The notes under the pieces were generated by a model, which was not told the DNA's origin, ran no database searches, and was given only the letters and a program-made list of their open reading frames with translations. This document shows positions 43,033 through 54,499 of a DNA stretch of 64,000 nt, one piece after another. The position numbers and the translations under genes are program-made. Source of the DNA: Ligustrum vulgare (lineage: Eukaryota; Streptophyta; Magnoliopsida; Lamiales; Oleaceae); assembly GCA_963555705.1 (NCBI GenBank), contig OY743190.1:12685501-12749500 (forward strand), given 5' to 3'. The stretch's first letter is position 1. Every line of letters starts with the position of its first letter.

Positions 43033-44043
43033 ATGGAAAGATTTGGGGGAACGGGTTCGCAGGAAATGTTAGCAATGACGGTTCCCGTCAGAGGTTTCTG
43101 CCCCATCTCTTTATCGGTTTTTAGTTCCCGCTTCTTTAGGGAGCAGATTAAGAGGAGAAATAGGAAAACAAGTGGCATAATTTATTTGAGTGATTCTGAC
43201 AGTGAAGAAGAAAAACACCAGAACTACATGGCTCATTTATCACCCGAAGAGGAGGCATCTTTGAGAGAGCTTCGAAGCAAACGAGACAGGGATTTGGGAA
43301 GAGAAGAGGTGGTATGCTCTTCTTCAGGTCACCTGGACCTGGGTTTAATCGTTAGGGCCCCATTTAGGGCACATAGGGAAGAGTTGGGTCTCACTGCATA
43401 GGAGATCGCCCAAGTGGGGGATTGGGTTGATCAGGTTAACAAAGTTCGAGCTACCACATTGATCCTGATCCAAACCCAGAGTCATGGGAGAGCAGCGAGA
43501 TTGCCACTGAAATCAGAAAGGTTGATTTGGCTGGGGCTTTGGAAAAATCCAGGCTGCCAGAAGGGGTCCAATTGGTGCACCCTACACCTTCTTGCCGACC
43601 TTGCAGCCCTCCTCCAGGTCAAGCGGCCATATGCTACGATGCCATTTCTTGCGGGATGAGGCTCCCCCTGCACCCCTTCTTCAGGGCGTTGCTTAGGAGC
43701 TATAACCTGTGCCCTTACCAGCTGGCCCCCAACTTCTGGACACAGGCCGTGGGTACTTGGTTAATGTGGCAAGAGGTCAACCCTGATTATCCCATCTCAC
43801 TGCACATCATTTACACTCTCTATACTTTGAAGAAATCAGTTAGAAGGGAGAGAGACGTGAGGTCGGACGTCAAGGATTGGTATTACTTGTCTCCCAGGGG
43901 CTCGTATCCTCCTGTTATCACCGGTCACCCAACCTCAATAAAGAACTGGAGGAACCAATGGTTCTGGGTTGCTGGGGAGTGGCAGAGTTCCCCTGTGGAC
44001 CCTAATCCAGAAATTACTGTTTCCCGAACTCTTTCCCTACCTA

Positions 44044-44151
44044 GTGAGTCTTGTACTTGTTTTAGAGTCTTTAAGTGTCACGCGTCTTTTGCTCTTTTAT
44101 TTCCATTCACTTTTCTTGGTTGCTTACTAACATGTCATCGATTTATGGCAG
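44044..44151 (+). other. Intron 1 of the element D antisense gene
   Basis: The ends are GTGAGT and GGCAG, with TTACTAAC about 27 bases before the 3' site. Removing the intron joins SLP to RDTFSRLLPDADL in frame. Confidence 0.75.
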
Positions 44152-44286
44152 GGGACACTTTTTCCCGTCTCCTCCCCGACGCAGACCTAACTGCAGTAAG
44201 GCGCTTGTTTGCTTATAAGGGCACTTTCCAAGGGGTCATCCAACAGAACAAATTGTTCATTAAGCACGGTCTTATGCGAGCCATGA

Positions 44287-44369
44287 GTAAGTTCGTTTCC
44301 CTATTGCTGTTATGCCTTGTGTTTGTTTTTTGTTTTTTTTTAACCCCATTTTCCTTCTTTTCTCGCTAG
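44287..44369 (+). other. Intron 2 of the element D antisense gene
   Basis: The ends are GTAAGT and a T-rich tract then GCTAG. Removing it joins LMRAM to SSKEFPKISL in frame. Confidence 0.75.
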
Positions 44370-45378
44370 GTTCCAAGGAATTCCCAAAAATTTCTCTAAA
44401 GGGTCTCATGGCTAAGAAGATCCCTCCTGCCCTTCGCCATGGCAGTGAAGTTGAAAGGAAGCAGAAAATGGTACTGGCCAACCTGCAAGTTGGGGTGGCA
44501 AAGGAAGTGTCTGAGGCGTCTACAGCCCAACTTCAGGGCCCTCTTCCAGCCTTACTGCCACTGCCCATTCTGCTTCCAGTGGGCCCCCAGCAGCCTAGCA
44601 CAGAAAAGGAGGCTGATTTTAAAGGAGTCCCCCCAAAAGGGAAAGGGAAGAGGTCGGACGAAGGGGGCTCTAAGAGGGAGATTAAAGATGTTTCTGCACC
44701 ATCCTCCCTCCCCGAGGACATGCCTGAGCGCGTATTCGAGGAGGATCACTCTCCCTTGAAGAGGCTAAGAAGGGGTAAGGGCAAGGAGTCCACTTCCGCA
44801 CCTCCGCCACCAATGATTGAAGACCTGGAGGATGAGCCGTCTGTGCCCATTCCAGGCTTGGCTTATGAAGTGACACCGGAGGGGGTAGAAGAGCTCAAGC
44901 ATATCAAAACCAGTATTCTCCCCAGAGATGTCACTTTCAGCCCTTCACTGTTTGACTCCCCCAGTTCTCCTCCAGCCCGAGCCGCTTTTATCACTGAGCA
45001 ATTTTGGATGGAGGGCTGGTCTGCCTTTTCTTCTAGTGCCACTCCGTCCCGGAAGCTACTTGCCGCCAAGACCATGAACGCTAGGGCGTTGGCCCTTATT
45101 GACGAGGTGGAATCGTCCATGGAGGAGAAGCAGAGGGGCAAGAAAAATGCTGAGACTGCTCTCCGGCATGTGAACAACATGCTAAAGGAGATTAATGATC
45201 TAAAGGCCCAGCTGTCCATAGCCCGGAAGTCTTCCTCCGAGGAGAGGGCCAATGCTAAGCATCTCCAGGAGGATAATGATAAGCTAAAACATGACCTCCA
45301 GGCCTCCGAGTTAGATGTGGCGACCTTGTACAAGAAACTGGATGATTCCAACCACGCACAGTCTATCGCATCTGAGGC

Positions 45379-46778
45379 TGATAAGTGTTATATTAACGTT
45401 TATTTTATACACTTATATCCTTGAATATGCCATAATGTGATTCTATCTAAGTATTATTAATGCATTTTATGTTTTATATTGTATAGGATCACAAAGGAAG
45501 AGAAAAGAAGGAAAAAGGACCAAAATGCGATCAAAATGAAGTTTGGGGACTTAGGTGCAAATATATTTACGGCCGCAAGAAACTCAATTACGGCCGTAAG
45601 AAAATAAGGTTACGGCCGTAAAGGAAAAGTTACGGCCGTAAATGAAAAGTTACGGCCGTAAATCAAAATGTTACGTCCGTAACTCCAATTTAAGGAAATA
45701 TGCAGAAACTCAATTACGGCCGTAAATCTTCAAGTCAAAAATTTCCTTATTTCAATTCTTTCCATAATTTTGGATTTCTTGCTCCCAAAGCTAGGGCACG
45801 AAATTGAGGCTATAAAAAGGGAGTTTCATGACAAGAAAAAGAACTTTTATTAGTGTGAAAGAGGCTAGACATTGAGGAAAATTGAGAGAAAAATATAGAG
45901 CATTCGTTGGAGATTTTCAAGCGCAAGAATATCAACAACGATGAAATTCATGAAGCAATTTGAAGAATCTACCACAACCATGCTAGGCTAAATTCCATAT
46001 CTTGTTCAAAGGGGAAGTTGTGTCAATTCAATTATGTTATTTTCTTTTCCTACAAATTAGTAGCGTGAATCTATTCCTTTATTTCAATTGTTGGATTATT
46101 ATGTTTTGAATGTTCAATTGAGTTTATTTGATTAATAGTTTAATTTGGCCAATTGGATTATTGATCTTTGGATTCATGAATATGCTATGTTTAGATTCTT
46201 GATCCGTAATTGTCATTGAATCTTTACTTTAGTAGCAAATAAATCTCGTGCAGGTTTAGTAATAATTCAACTTGGATTGATTAATTCGAGCTTGTGTAAT
46301 TAACGATCCAATTCAATCTATTCTTCTAAATTTTCATACTAGTCGTGCATTAAATTCTAAGAGCTTGTTTATGATTGTCCATGGCTAGAATTGGTTCGAA
46401 GAGCTTGTTTTGAATCAATACACATAAGGAAGAATTTAGATAATCAGAGCTTGTTGATTATTTATGATTGATAATTGAATTAGGGATAGAACACGTTACA
46501 AGGAAAGTATAACATTAATTGAGGACACAACCGAACCCGAGAACAAGATTTCTTCTTATATTATTTCTCTAGTCATATTTAATTGTTTATTTTTATGCAT
46601 AGTTTTCATTCAAGAAATTCAAATAACAAAACTCCCCCATTCCATTCTAATTGATCGAACAACTAAAATTAGTTTCCGTTCCTCGTGGGATCGACCCTTA
46701 CTCTCACTACTACATTATTAATTAATATTTAGCGAGTAAGGAATTATTTATTATTTTGGTGCATTGCGACACGCATCA
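45379..46778 (+). mobile_element. Solo LTR (1400 bp) with TTACGGCCGTAA array
   Basis: The ends are TGATAAGTG and GACACGCATCA, with the 5-bp duplication GAGGC at 45374-45378 and 46779-46783. No internal region or second LTR is present. Seven near-exact TTACGGCCGTAA palindromes lie at 45567-45727, followed by a strong TATA box (CTATAAAAAGGG, about 45810). It arose by LTR-LTR recombination after insertion into the antisense gene of element D. Confidence 0.9.
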
Positions 46779-47189
46779 GAGGCTCTGACCGCCGCTAATG
46801 CAGCCAAGTCCAAGCTGGAAGCTGAGGTGGCAGCAGCTAATGAACAATTGAGGAGGGAGCTGGAGGCTAAGGCAAAGGCGGAGGAGGACCTTGCCTCTTT
46901 GGAACGGCATATGCAAACAAGGATTACTGAGGTTCTGGAGCAGACTGTCACGACACGGGTGGAGAACGCTTTAAGTACCAGAGTGTCTGAGGCTGTCCAG
47001 AACTTCAAAGATACTTTTGAAGAGACCCCAGAGTACGAGGCTATGCAGAGGGTTTTTGGCAACATAGGGGCCATGATGGCTTTGGGTGACGTGAAAGAAG
47101 CTTTCCCAACCCTGGACCTGTCCTCTATTGAAGCCCTGTACCCTGAACCTCAAGATAAAAGCTCTTCAGAGGATGTCCCTCCGCAGTGA

Positions 47190-47888
47190 TCCTGTTTTGT
47201 ATCTGCCTTTCTGTTGTAACTTCTTTCCTCCTCTTTTTTTTTGTAAGTGCCACGACACCTGATATTGTAAATGTAACATTCATTCAATTTGTATATATTT
47301 TGCCTTTGCAAATGCGATGGTTTTCCATGTTGAGTTTAATGCCTTAGTTTGCATGTCCTTATTTGTTTAAGTGCGGACGCTTCCAAACACAAACGTTTTG
47401 CAAATGCCGTACGTACGAAGATATTAAGTGTGTAGTTCACAAGTTTTAATTTATATGACAACATTTGATTAAGTTTGAATGCTTCCAATCCGCAGATATC
47501 TTTTAAATGTATTGCACTTATTGCGCGGTTATATGTAGATAGTCCCTCAGATCTGAGTGGTTTGAGGTATCCATACTTACCAGTTAGATCTGATTTTGAA
47601 AAATATTTAAACATATCTAAATCACCCTTCGTAAGACCTATGCAAACAAATTTTTATGAACCCTCTTTTATGGTGCTAACACACTCAATTCTTACGCAGT
47701 GATCGCAGTGTGGGCTCATAAGAGTCCCTTGTTTTTAACAAATTTCATGCATAACGTGGATGTATGGTGCTAAAGCCAAAATAATCTTGGAATTTGTGTT
47801 TATCCATTATGTTTATCTAATTAGTAATTGGTATAACCTTCAACGTAATTCGCCTATGATTTTATAAAATCATATGATAACACTGCAA
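47190..47888. other. Element D spacer between antisense gene and pol
   Basis: The plus-strand 3' untranslated region of the antisense gene and the minus-strand end of pol converge here. No frame is supported. Confidence 0.5.
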
Positions 47889-48429
47889 TCATCGAGGAGG
47901 AATTTGATTTATTGAAAATAACGACGAAGGTGGTCCGTGTTCCAAGGGAGGTACTCCAGATAGGTCCTCGATCATGTACGTTCCGGGTACCACCTCGGCA
48001 AAGACTTTGTAAGGGCCTTCCCAGTTAGGACCTAAAGTCCCTACTCCTGGTTCCTGAGTTGAAGGAAGAACCTTTTTGAGAACTAAGTCCCCAACATTAA
48101 AGCGTCGAATTTTCACTCTTTTGTTGTAGTATCGAGCCATCTTTTTCTGGTACATGGCCATGACCACTTTGTGCTTCTTCGATTCTCACTTCGTCGTAAT
48201 AAATTTGACGAAGCGAAGGGATCCCAATTTCAATGGGATATACCGCCTCGGCTCCATATGCCAATGAGAAAGGTGTTTCACCAGTAGCGGTGTGCGAGGT
48301 GGTTCGAAGCCCCCATAGCACTTGTGGGAGTTCATCTACCCATGCACCCTTTTTGGATTCCAACTTCCTTTTCAGGGTATTTTTTATGGTCTTATTCACA
48401 GCTTCGACCTTGGAATTTTCTGATTGCAT
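47889..48429 (-). pseudogene. Element D integrase C-terminal part
   Basis: The minus-strand frames hold VEAVNKTIKNTLKRKLESKKGAW, ELPQVLWGLRTT and TGETPFSLAYGAEAVYPIEI, the end of the integrase core. After a frameshift near 48170 comes the C-terminal domain (KKMARYYNKRV, FNVGDLVLKKV, LGPNWEGPYKV). The order and motifs are those of Tat-lineage gypsy integrases. The catalytic Asp residues are missing, because pol sequence before this point is deleted. Confidence 0.85.
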
Positions 48430-48439
48430 TTGTGTAACA

Positions 48440-50841
48440 GGCCCACGATTCAGTTTGGCTCCCCCTTACAGTTGCAACGCCATGCTCCGTGGGGAACATG
48501 AAGCAAATGTATTTTATATGCGTCGCAACCCCCAAGTCAATGAGACCTGGCCTCCCAATTAAGCCATGATAGGAGGAAATTTTGTCCACAACCAAAAATT
48601 CCATGGGGATTCTGGAAAGAGTTGGTGCTTGCCCTACTTCAGTCATAAGGGTTATGGACCCCCTGGGGTTATGCTGTCCCCAGTGAATTCATATATTGGG
48701 TCCGGGACTGGGATGAGTGGAGTGTTGATCCCCATTTTATCGAAAGTTACCCCGTATATTAAATTTACCGAGGCACCATCATCCACCATCATTCGTGATA
48801 ACCCATTTCGGGCCAACACTACCCTGATAACCAACGCATCATTGTGTGGGAAGTGTACTCCAATGGCATCGTCTTGTGTAAATGTGATAGATTCTGTCCG
48901 AGGCATCCCAACAGGGTGCTAATGGATATGGTAATTCACGTTGGCGGGCTGCTTGGCCTCTCTGATATACCTCTTTTGGGAGTTGTTTGTGCTCCCACCT
49001 GGGTGGGGGCCTCCCAATATTGTGTCGATTTCACGAATAGGAAGGTCGGCCACAGGCATGGGTGGTTCCCCTGTATCTTTAGCATGCGCCGAGGCAGTAT
49101 CCTGGCCCTTGTTCCTGTCTCTTTGATGATTGTCAATCATCTCTTTAGTTGAGTTCTTCCACGGAGCTCTCCTGTCAGCTCGGTTGAACTTCTGACCACC
49201 GGATTTTTGAGTTCTCCCATGCGCCTTTTGGTCAACTAACATGTTGATTTTCCTGCAATCTTCTATTGCGTGACCGTAATACCTATGGTAAGCGCAGTAA
49301 GCCCCAATCATGGGCTGTTTTCCACTTCGACCACTTTCCATCCTTCCTTGAGCCGTGGGAGGATTTTGAGAAGGGGTGTTGGAGTGCAAGTGGGGGATAG
49401 CTTCCGTGATTTCTACTGCAAAGCTAGATCCCGTCCCTGGAAATGGACGCGGTGCTCCACCTCAGTTACTACCGATCCTATCCTTGTTTCCTCATTTCTT
49501 GAGGTTTACTTCATTAGAATACCCAAGATTGTATCTTCCTTGGGGGTGGTTGTCCCTGGCCCTAGCCATTTCTTTTGATACAATCTCCTCCTTCATCAGG
49601 TCTACGAGGGCATTATAATCACTTGGTTTCCTGCTTCGGACATCCCTCCAGAACATGCTCGTCATAACTAGCCCCCCTTTCAAAGCGAAAAACATCTCTA
49701 CCTCAGTGATATTTTCACAAATGTGCATCTCCTCAGTAAACCGAGCTAGGTAACTTTTCATAGATTCGTCCCTTCCTTACCTCAGATCCTGAAGGCGTTG
49801 GAGTGGGAGCTGGCCAGACCTGGAGGAAACAAAGCCATTTTTAAAAGCCGTTTTCAGATCTCTCCAACTGTGGATGCTGCCAGGGGGAAGTTTTTTGTAC
49901 CATCGTATCGCACTCCCCCAAGGGTTAAAGCAAAGGCTTTACATTTCAGTGCCAGGGTGGCTCCGGCTATTTCCATGCTGGTGCGGTAATTTAACAGGTG
50001 ATCGTCAGGGTCACCTCGGCCAGAATATTTTGCTATTTCTGGCATTTCGAAGTCATGGGGCACGGGGCACCTACGGAGGCCCTCTATGAAGGGGCTTATT
50101 TCCTCTTCGTCATCCAGTTCGTATGAGGGTAGTTTACTGTTCTCGTCGTGATCGGAATACATTGAGTGGTGGAGCGTACTCTTGCCTTTGTGGTGGCAGA
50201 ACGCGGCCGTAGTTTGGCCTTTCATGGGTCGGTAACTCGTTATGAGACTTGGTCCGAACTGCTTCGGCTCTCCTTTCCTTCCTATTCCTAGGTTCATGCG
50301 TGGGGGTGAACCTTTCTGCCCTCGTACCTTGTTGGTCCATATGCATTCGACTCTGTGGCAATGCTTCTTTAGCGCGTCGTTCTCGCCTATTTCTAGGCTC
50401 AGCTGCGTTGTTCCGACCCCCTTGCCCGCCTCTGAATAACCCTCATATCTGGATGAAGACACTGCCAGATTTTGCGGGAGAAGCCTCCCTGTGTCTAGTT
50501 GGGAGTGGGTTTTGTTCATCATGTGCTTCATGTTCCGGGCCTTCATCGTAGAAGGGCTCGGATTCCACCTCGGAATGTGCCTGTGGATCTTGATAATAAT
50601 ACGAGGCAGTGGCCGCGTCGGATGGTGAGTAATGTAGCTGTGGGTATTGCGGGGGCATCATGGGCTCATTCATAACATATCCTCTAGCCATGTAGGCATT
50701 CATCGCAGCAGTCTGTTCTATATGTTGCTTCTGCATTTCTATCATTTGGGCCGCCATGCGAGTCATGTCCCGCAACATGCGGCGATTACGATCTGGCGTG
50801 GCGGGTTATGTTGTGTCATTCCCTCATTAGCGTTCTCATGA
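48440..50841 (-). pseudogene. Element D gag and protease, multiply frameshifted
   Basis: On the minus strand, gag starts near 50778 (MLRDMTRMAAQMIEMQKQH). It contains the capsid block (FEMPEIAKYSGRGDPDDHLLNYRTSM), a segment ending DYNALVDLMKEEI, and a C-x2-H-x4-GH-x4-C knuckle (CAYHRYYGHAIEDC, about 49290). The protease follows: FTQDDAIGVHFPHNDALVI, then MMVDDGASVNLIY with the active-site DDGAS, and YHGLIGRP. The frames are broken in several places (about 49850, 49490, 48920, 48650). At about 48440 it jumps directly to the integrase tail, which marks the pol deletion. Confidence 0.85.
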
Positions 50842-50989
50842 GGTCCTTGAGGAACCTCCGCCTCGCTGTGCTGGCCATTTCTTCCCCTACGGGGGTTAAT
50901 ATCATAATTGCTTTCCTTCATGTTTCAGAGAAATTTCTTGGTTTTAGTTTATCTTTCAAGGATAGATAGATTTTTATCTCAATGCTCCG

Positions 50990-51250
50990 AGCCTTTTTTC
51001 AAGGTTGTTAAACTTACGTTTCAAAGTTTTAAGCATTTTTCAAAGGTGAATAAACTTGTGTTTCAAAGTTTTTTTTAAAGTCTTTTTTAAGGTGAATAAA
51101 CTTATGTTTCAAACCTTTTTACCTTTTTCAAGGTCACCGAACTTTTGTTTCAAAGCTCTTTACCTTTTTCAAGGTTACCACACTTATGTTTCAAAGCTCT
51201 TTACCTTTTTAAAGGTTACCAAACTTATATTTCAAAGCTCTTTACTGTTC
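50990..51250. repeat. Tandem repeat in the element D leader, about 42-bp unit
   Basis: About six diverged copies of ACTTATGTTTCAAAGCTCTT plus TACCTTTTTCAAGGTTACCA lie between the PBS and gag. They are probably part of the 5' leader RNA of the element. Confidence 0.8.
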
Positions 51251-51343
51251 TCCGCTCTTTTGTAAGAGGTTACTCGTCCTTTTTCAGGATTTCCTTTCTA
51301 TGTGTGGCTTTTCACCATGCGTTTTCGTGGTTAGCAGTATGGT

Positions 51344-51361
51344 TTCCCACAGACGGCGCCA
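51344..51361 (-). other. Element D primer-binding site
   Basis: The minus strand reads TGGCGCCGTCTGTGGGAA three bases from the LTR end. This PBS type is typical of Tat/Ogre gypsy elements rather than the tRNA-Met type of elements A-C. Confidence 0.85.
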
Positions 51362-51364
51362 AAA

Positions 51365-52046
51365 TGTTGACCACAAAATCCGGCTGGACCTTGGACCAAC
51401 ACGTCTCAGCTCCTCCCTCTCAAACATGTGGATCTCCTGCGCACTGTGACAAACAATCATTTTGCAAAGGGGGCCGAGGTGGTCCCGTTTGCACTCCATG
51501 CCAAAGTGAGCGGCCATGTTCAACAAATATAATTTGAATGCGAGAAATATAAATGCGTAAAAGAGAGAAAAGGGAGTGAGAGATATTTATTTAGTTAAGA
51601 GTATGAAATCGCTAACCTTTTTCTTGGAGGCAAGTGTGCTCTATTTATAGAATGAGTAATTCTCTTGGATTGTGACACGTGTTATGCTTTACACTTGTCT
51701 TCACCCTAGCTCTTGGAGGTGACAACCTTGCTTTTTGACCGTAATCATTGCTACATTTCATAGGGGATGGGTGTCTGTCACATCTTGGTAAAGGCAGTGT
51801 CACATCTCTGACTTCATGCCTTGTCCCATCCTTATATCTGAGGTGCTACCATAAACACCTCGGAAAAGCATGAAGCGCCTCTGCTGGACACAAACCAGTT
51901 CGGTCGGAGGGGCTCCTGTGCCTTTCCACCTCGGCCATTAGTCCAGGGCGATTTCTAAAACTTTGATCATGGGATGAAGTCCAATGGACCCTCGTTGGGC
52001 CTTCACTGGAGGCCCAATGTGCCATATTTTGGGTGTGACTTCAACA
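51365..52046 (-). repeat. Element D 5' LTR (right)
   Basis: This LTR is 682 bp and highly similar to 41518-42191. AATCA follows at 52047-52051. Confidence 0.9.
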
Positions 52047-52263
52047 AATCACGTTGATTTGATTTTTGATAACATGCTTTTTTGTAGCTTTACTCACAAA
52101 GCATCATAGCATACAGTCGTTTTATGACTTTCATGTAGATCATGGATCTTAACTACATGGAGATTGTCCATACTTGGGAACAGACTATACCAGAGGGAAA
52201 TGAATATCATATTATCACAAAGAGACTAGTACGGGTAAAGTTTCCCTCATGGCTGGGGTATAT

Positions 52264-54487
52264 CTAAAAGACAGGACATACAAAACAATCAACATCTATG
52301 ATTCCCATAGTCTCTTGCCCTTGAGGACCATAACATTTATCCTTTTCAAATTTCAAACTTGGTAGGCCTTTGACAAAGCAATTTTTGGATATTTTTGAAA
52401 TAAGGTCCATACTAACATGACCTAATCTTCTATGCCATAACCAAGTGTCATCTTTAAAGCTTGACAAACATTTTAATTCTTTCTCAAATTCAATGTTGAT
52501 GATATAAACATCTTTACTTCGACTTCCTATGAACAATACCTCTTTCGATGTAGCATCTTTGATAAGACATCTAGAAGAATCAAATTTAATATGATAACCT
52601 TTATCACATAATTAACTAATACTTAGCAAATTATGTTTGAGATTATCTACTAATAAAACATTTTCAATAGAGGGAGAAAGATGATTACCAATATTTCCAA
52701 TGCCAATAATTTTTCCTTTGGCATTATCTCCAAAAGTTACATGACCTCCATCTTTTCTTTTGAATCTTGATAAGAGTGATTTATCTCCGGTCATGTGCTT
52801 TGAGCAACCACTATCCAAGAACCAATTGCTCTTTACTTTGGTTGATACCTACAAAACATGACTTAATTTTTGACTTCTTGATTCCCACATAATTTTAGGT
52901 CCTTGATAGTTAGTTCCTTGAACCCTCTTATGCCTTTCTTCAAAGTGTAGTTTCTTTTTCACTAAACAATTAAAAGCTACATGCCCACTTCTATTACAAA
53001 AGCTACAAGTATTTGAAGTTTTGACAAAAGTGTTTTGGTGAAAGGAATAAGAAGTAGAAGCTTTAACAAAAGTATTTTTGGTAGATTTTTGTTTCAAAAA
53101 TGGTTTGTATCCAATTCCTCCTTTATAAAAAACATATTGTTGTTTACCAAGCATTAGATCAAAATTTTTCTTCCCTTAAGTGAATTTGTGAACAATGAAT
53201 GTTAAATCTAAAATTTTTTCTTTTAGAGAGAGGTTTTCTACCATCAAAGCATTTTGATCAAGATACTTCTTTTCAATATCCTTTTGTATTTCAAAATTCT
53301 TTTCGGCTTCATTTTTCAACAAAATGTATTGCTTTTTAAGAGTAGAATGTTTAAGAACAAGTTATTCAAAAACTTCAATCATTTCTTCATATGAGGTAGA
53401 TAATTCATCATAGGAGGGAATGTCATTAGTATTTACCTCATCTTCAATGGCCATGAAGCACATGTTTGCAACTTCATCTTGCCTTTCACTTTCATCTTGC
53501 TCATCATCACTATCATCCCAAGTAGCTTGTAGAGCTTTCTTTTTGAGGAATTTTCTCTTGTTGGGACATTCGGTTCTTTTGTGACCGGGTTTGTCACAAT
53601 CATAGCAAATAATCTTTTTCTCTTCACCTTTGTCTTCTTTCTTTTGAGATCTGCTGTTGTTGCGAAAGGCTTTCCACTTCTGGACTAGGAGAACAAGATC
53701 ATCGAGTTCCTCATCACTCTTGTTAGAGTTTGACGCTTCTTCATCATTTGATGACTTTAAGGCAAATTGTCTCCTAGGAGGATCCTTCATTTCTTCCTCT
53801 TTTGCTTTTCTAGACTTTTCTTTTGTCTGGGCATGATTTAGCTCATATGTCATCAATGTTCCATAAAGCTCTTCCAAGGGATATGTGTTGACATCTTGGG
53901 TATTTTCTATCAACATTCTCAATGAGCTCCAATCTTTCCGAGAGTGACCTAAGCATTTTGCTAACAAGTTCACCATTAGAAGATTTTCGATCAAAGCCCT
54001 TAAGACCATTAACAATATCGATAAATCTAGTAATCATGCTAGCAATGGGTTCATCTTGTTTCATGAAGAAATTTTCAAAATTTTTATACAAAAGATTTAT
54101 TTTTGTTTCTTTAACTTTATTTGTGCCCATGTGTGTGACTTCTAAAGCATGCCAAATATCGTGTGCGGAATCACATGTGCTAATACGATTAAATTCATTA
54201 ATACTAAGTGCACAATAGAGAAGATTTTTGGCTATAGCATTTAAAGACAATTTTCTTTTATCATCCTCATCATATTCTTCCTTATGTTTTGAAATAGTTA
54301 TATTCGGTTTTCCATCAAACTTCATAATCTTAGTAAGCTCATGAGGACCAGATTAAATTACATCCCAAATATTATAATCAATGGATTGAATAGAAATCAT
54401 CATTCTAGTTTTCCAATAATTATAATTAGTACCATCAAACAATGGAGAACGATTAGTAGAATGACCTTCAATATTTTGATTAGCCAT
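52264..54487 (-). pseudogene. Element E: 5' half of a SIRE-like Ty1/copia gag-pol
   Basis: On the minus strand, from the ATG at 54487 (MANQNIEGHSTNRSPLFDGTNYNYW), gag follows: a stop at about 54353, then the UBN2-type gag domain (LYCALSINEFNRI...IWHALEVTH...MITRFIDIVNGLK). After a frameshift near 53930, a CCHC knuckle appears (CYDCDKPGHKRTEC, about 53600). A second knuckle-like motif, CSFCNRSGHVAFNC, lies at about 52980. The protease start is DSGCSKHMTG at 52780-52815, and the GAG-pre-integrase motif WLWHRRLGHVSMDLISKI at about 52425. Similarity ends at about 52270, before the integrase core. The multiple breaks show a dead copy. Confidence 0.88.
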
Positions 54488-54499
54488 AACTCCAGATAA

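Larger units (their letters stand above)
43033..47189 (+). pseudogene. Antisense gene of element D (putative gypsy-type transposon protein family), broken
   Basis: The frame opens at 43033 and contains the conserved core LPLHPFFRALLRSYNLCPYQL, APNFWTQAVGTW, GWYYLSPRG-like (DWYYLSPRGS) and IKNWRNQWFWVAGEW typical of PF04195. The family is known from antisense frames of Tat/Ogre retrotransposons; function unknown. Two introns are clear: 44044-44151 (GTGAGT...CAG, branch-like TTACTAAC at 44124) and 44287-44369 (GTAAGT...TAG). A long C-terminal coiled coil rich in Glu, Lys and Ala follows. The copy is broken by a TAG at 43399, a frameshift near 43450 and the solo LTR at 45379-46778. The frame resumes exactly after the LTR (EA|LTAANAAKSKLEAE) and stops at 47187. 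Confidence 0.85.
41518..52046 (-). mobile_element. Element D: Tat-type Ty3/gypsy retrotransposon with antisense gene and deleted pol
   Basis: The LTRs at 41518-42191 and 51365-52046 (TGTTGACC...CTTCAACA) are flanked by AATCA at 41513-41517 and 52047-52051. The PBS on the minus strand (TGGCGCCGTCTGTGGGAA, 51344-51361) gives the minus orientation. Gag and protease (48440-50841) and only the C-terminal integrase (47889-48429) remain; RT, RNase H and the integrase core are deleted. Between pol and the 3' LTR lies a plus-strand, intron-containing gene of the putative gypsy-type transposon family, the layout known for Tat/Ogre-lineage elements. A solo LTR (45379-46778) is nested in that gene. Confidence 0.9.

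Noticed and set aside
48233..48562. Plus-strand frames opposite element D gag-pol
   Set aside because: They are antisense shadows of the minus-strand gag-pol, which has clear protease and integrase motifs.
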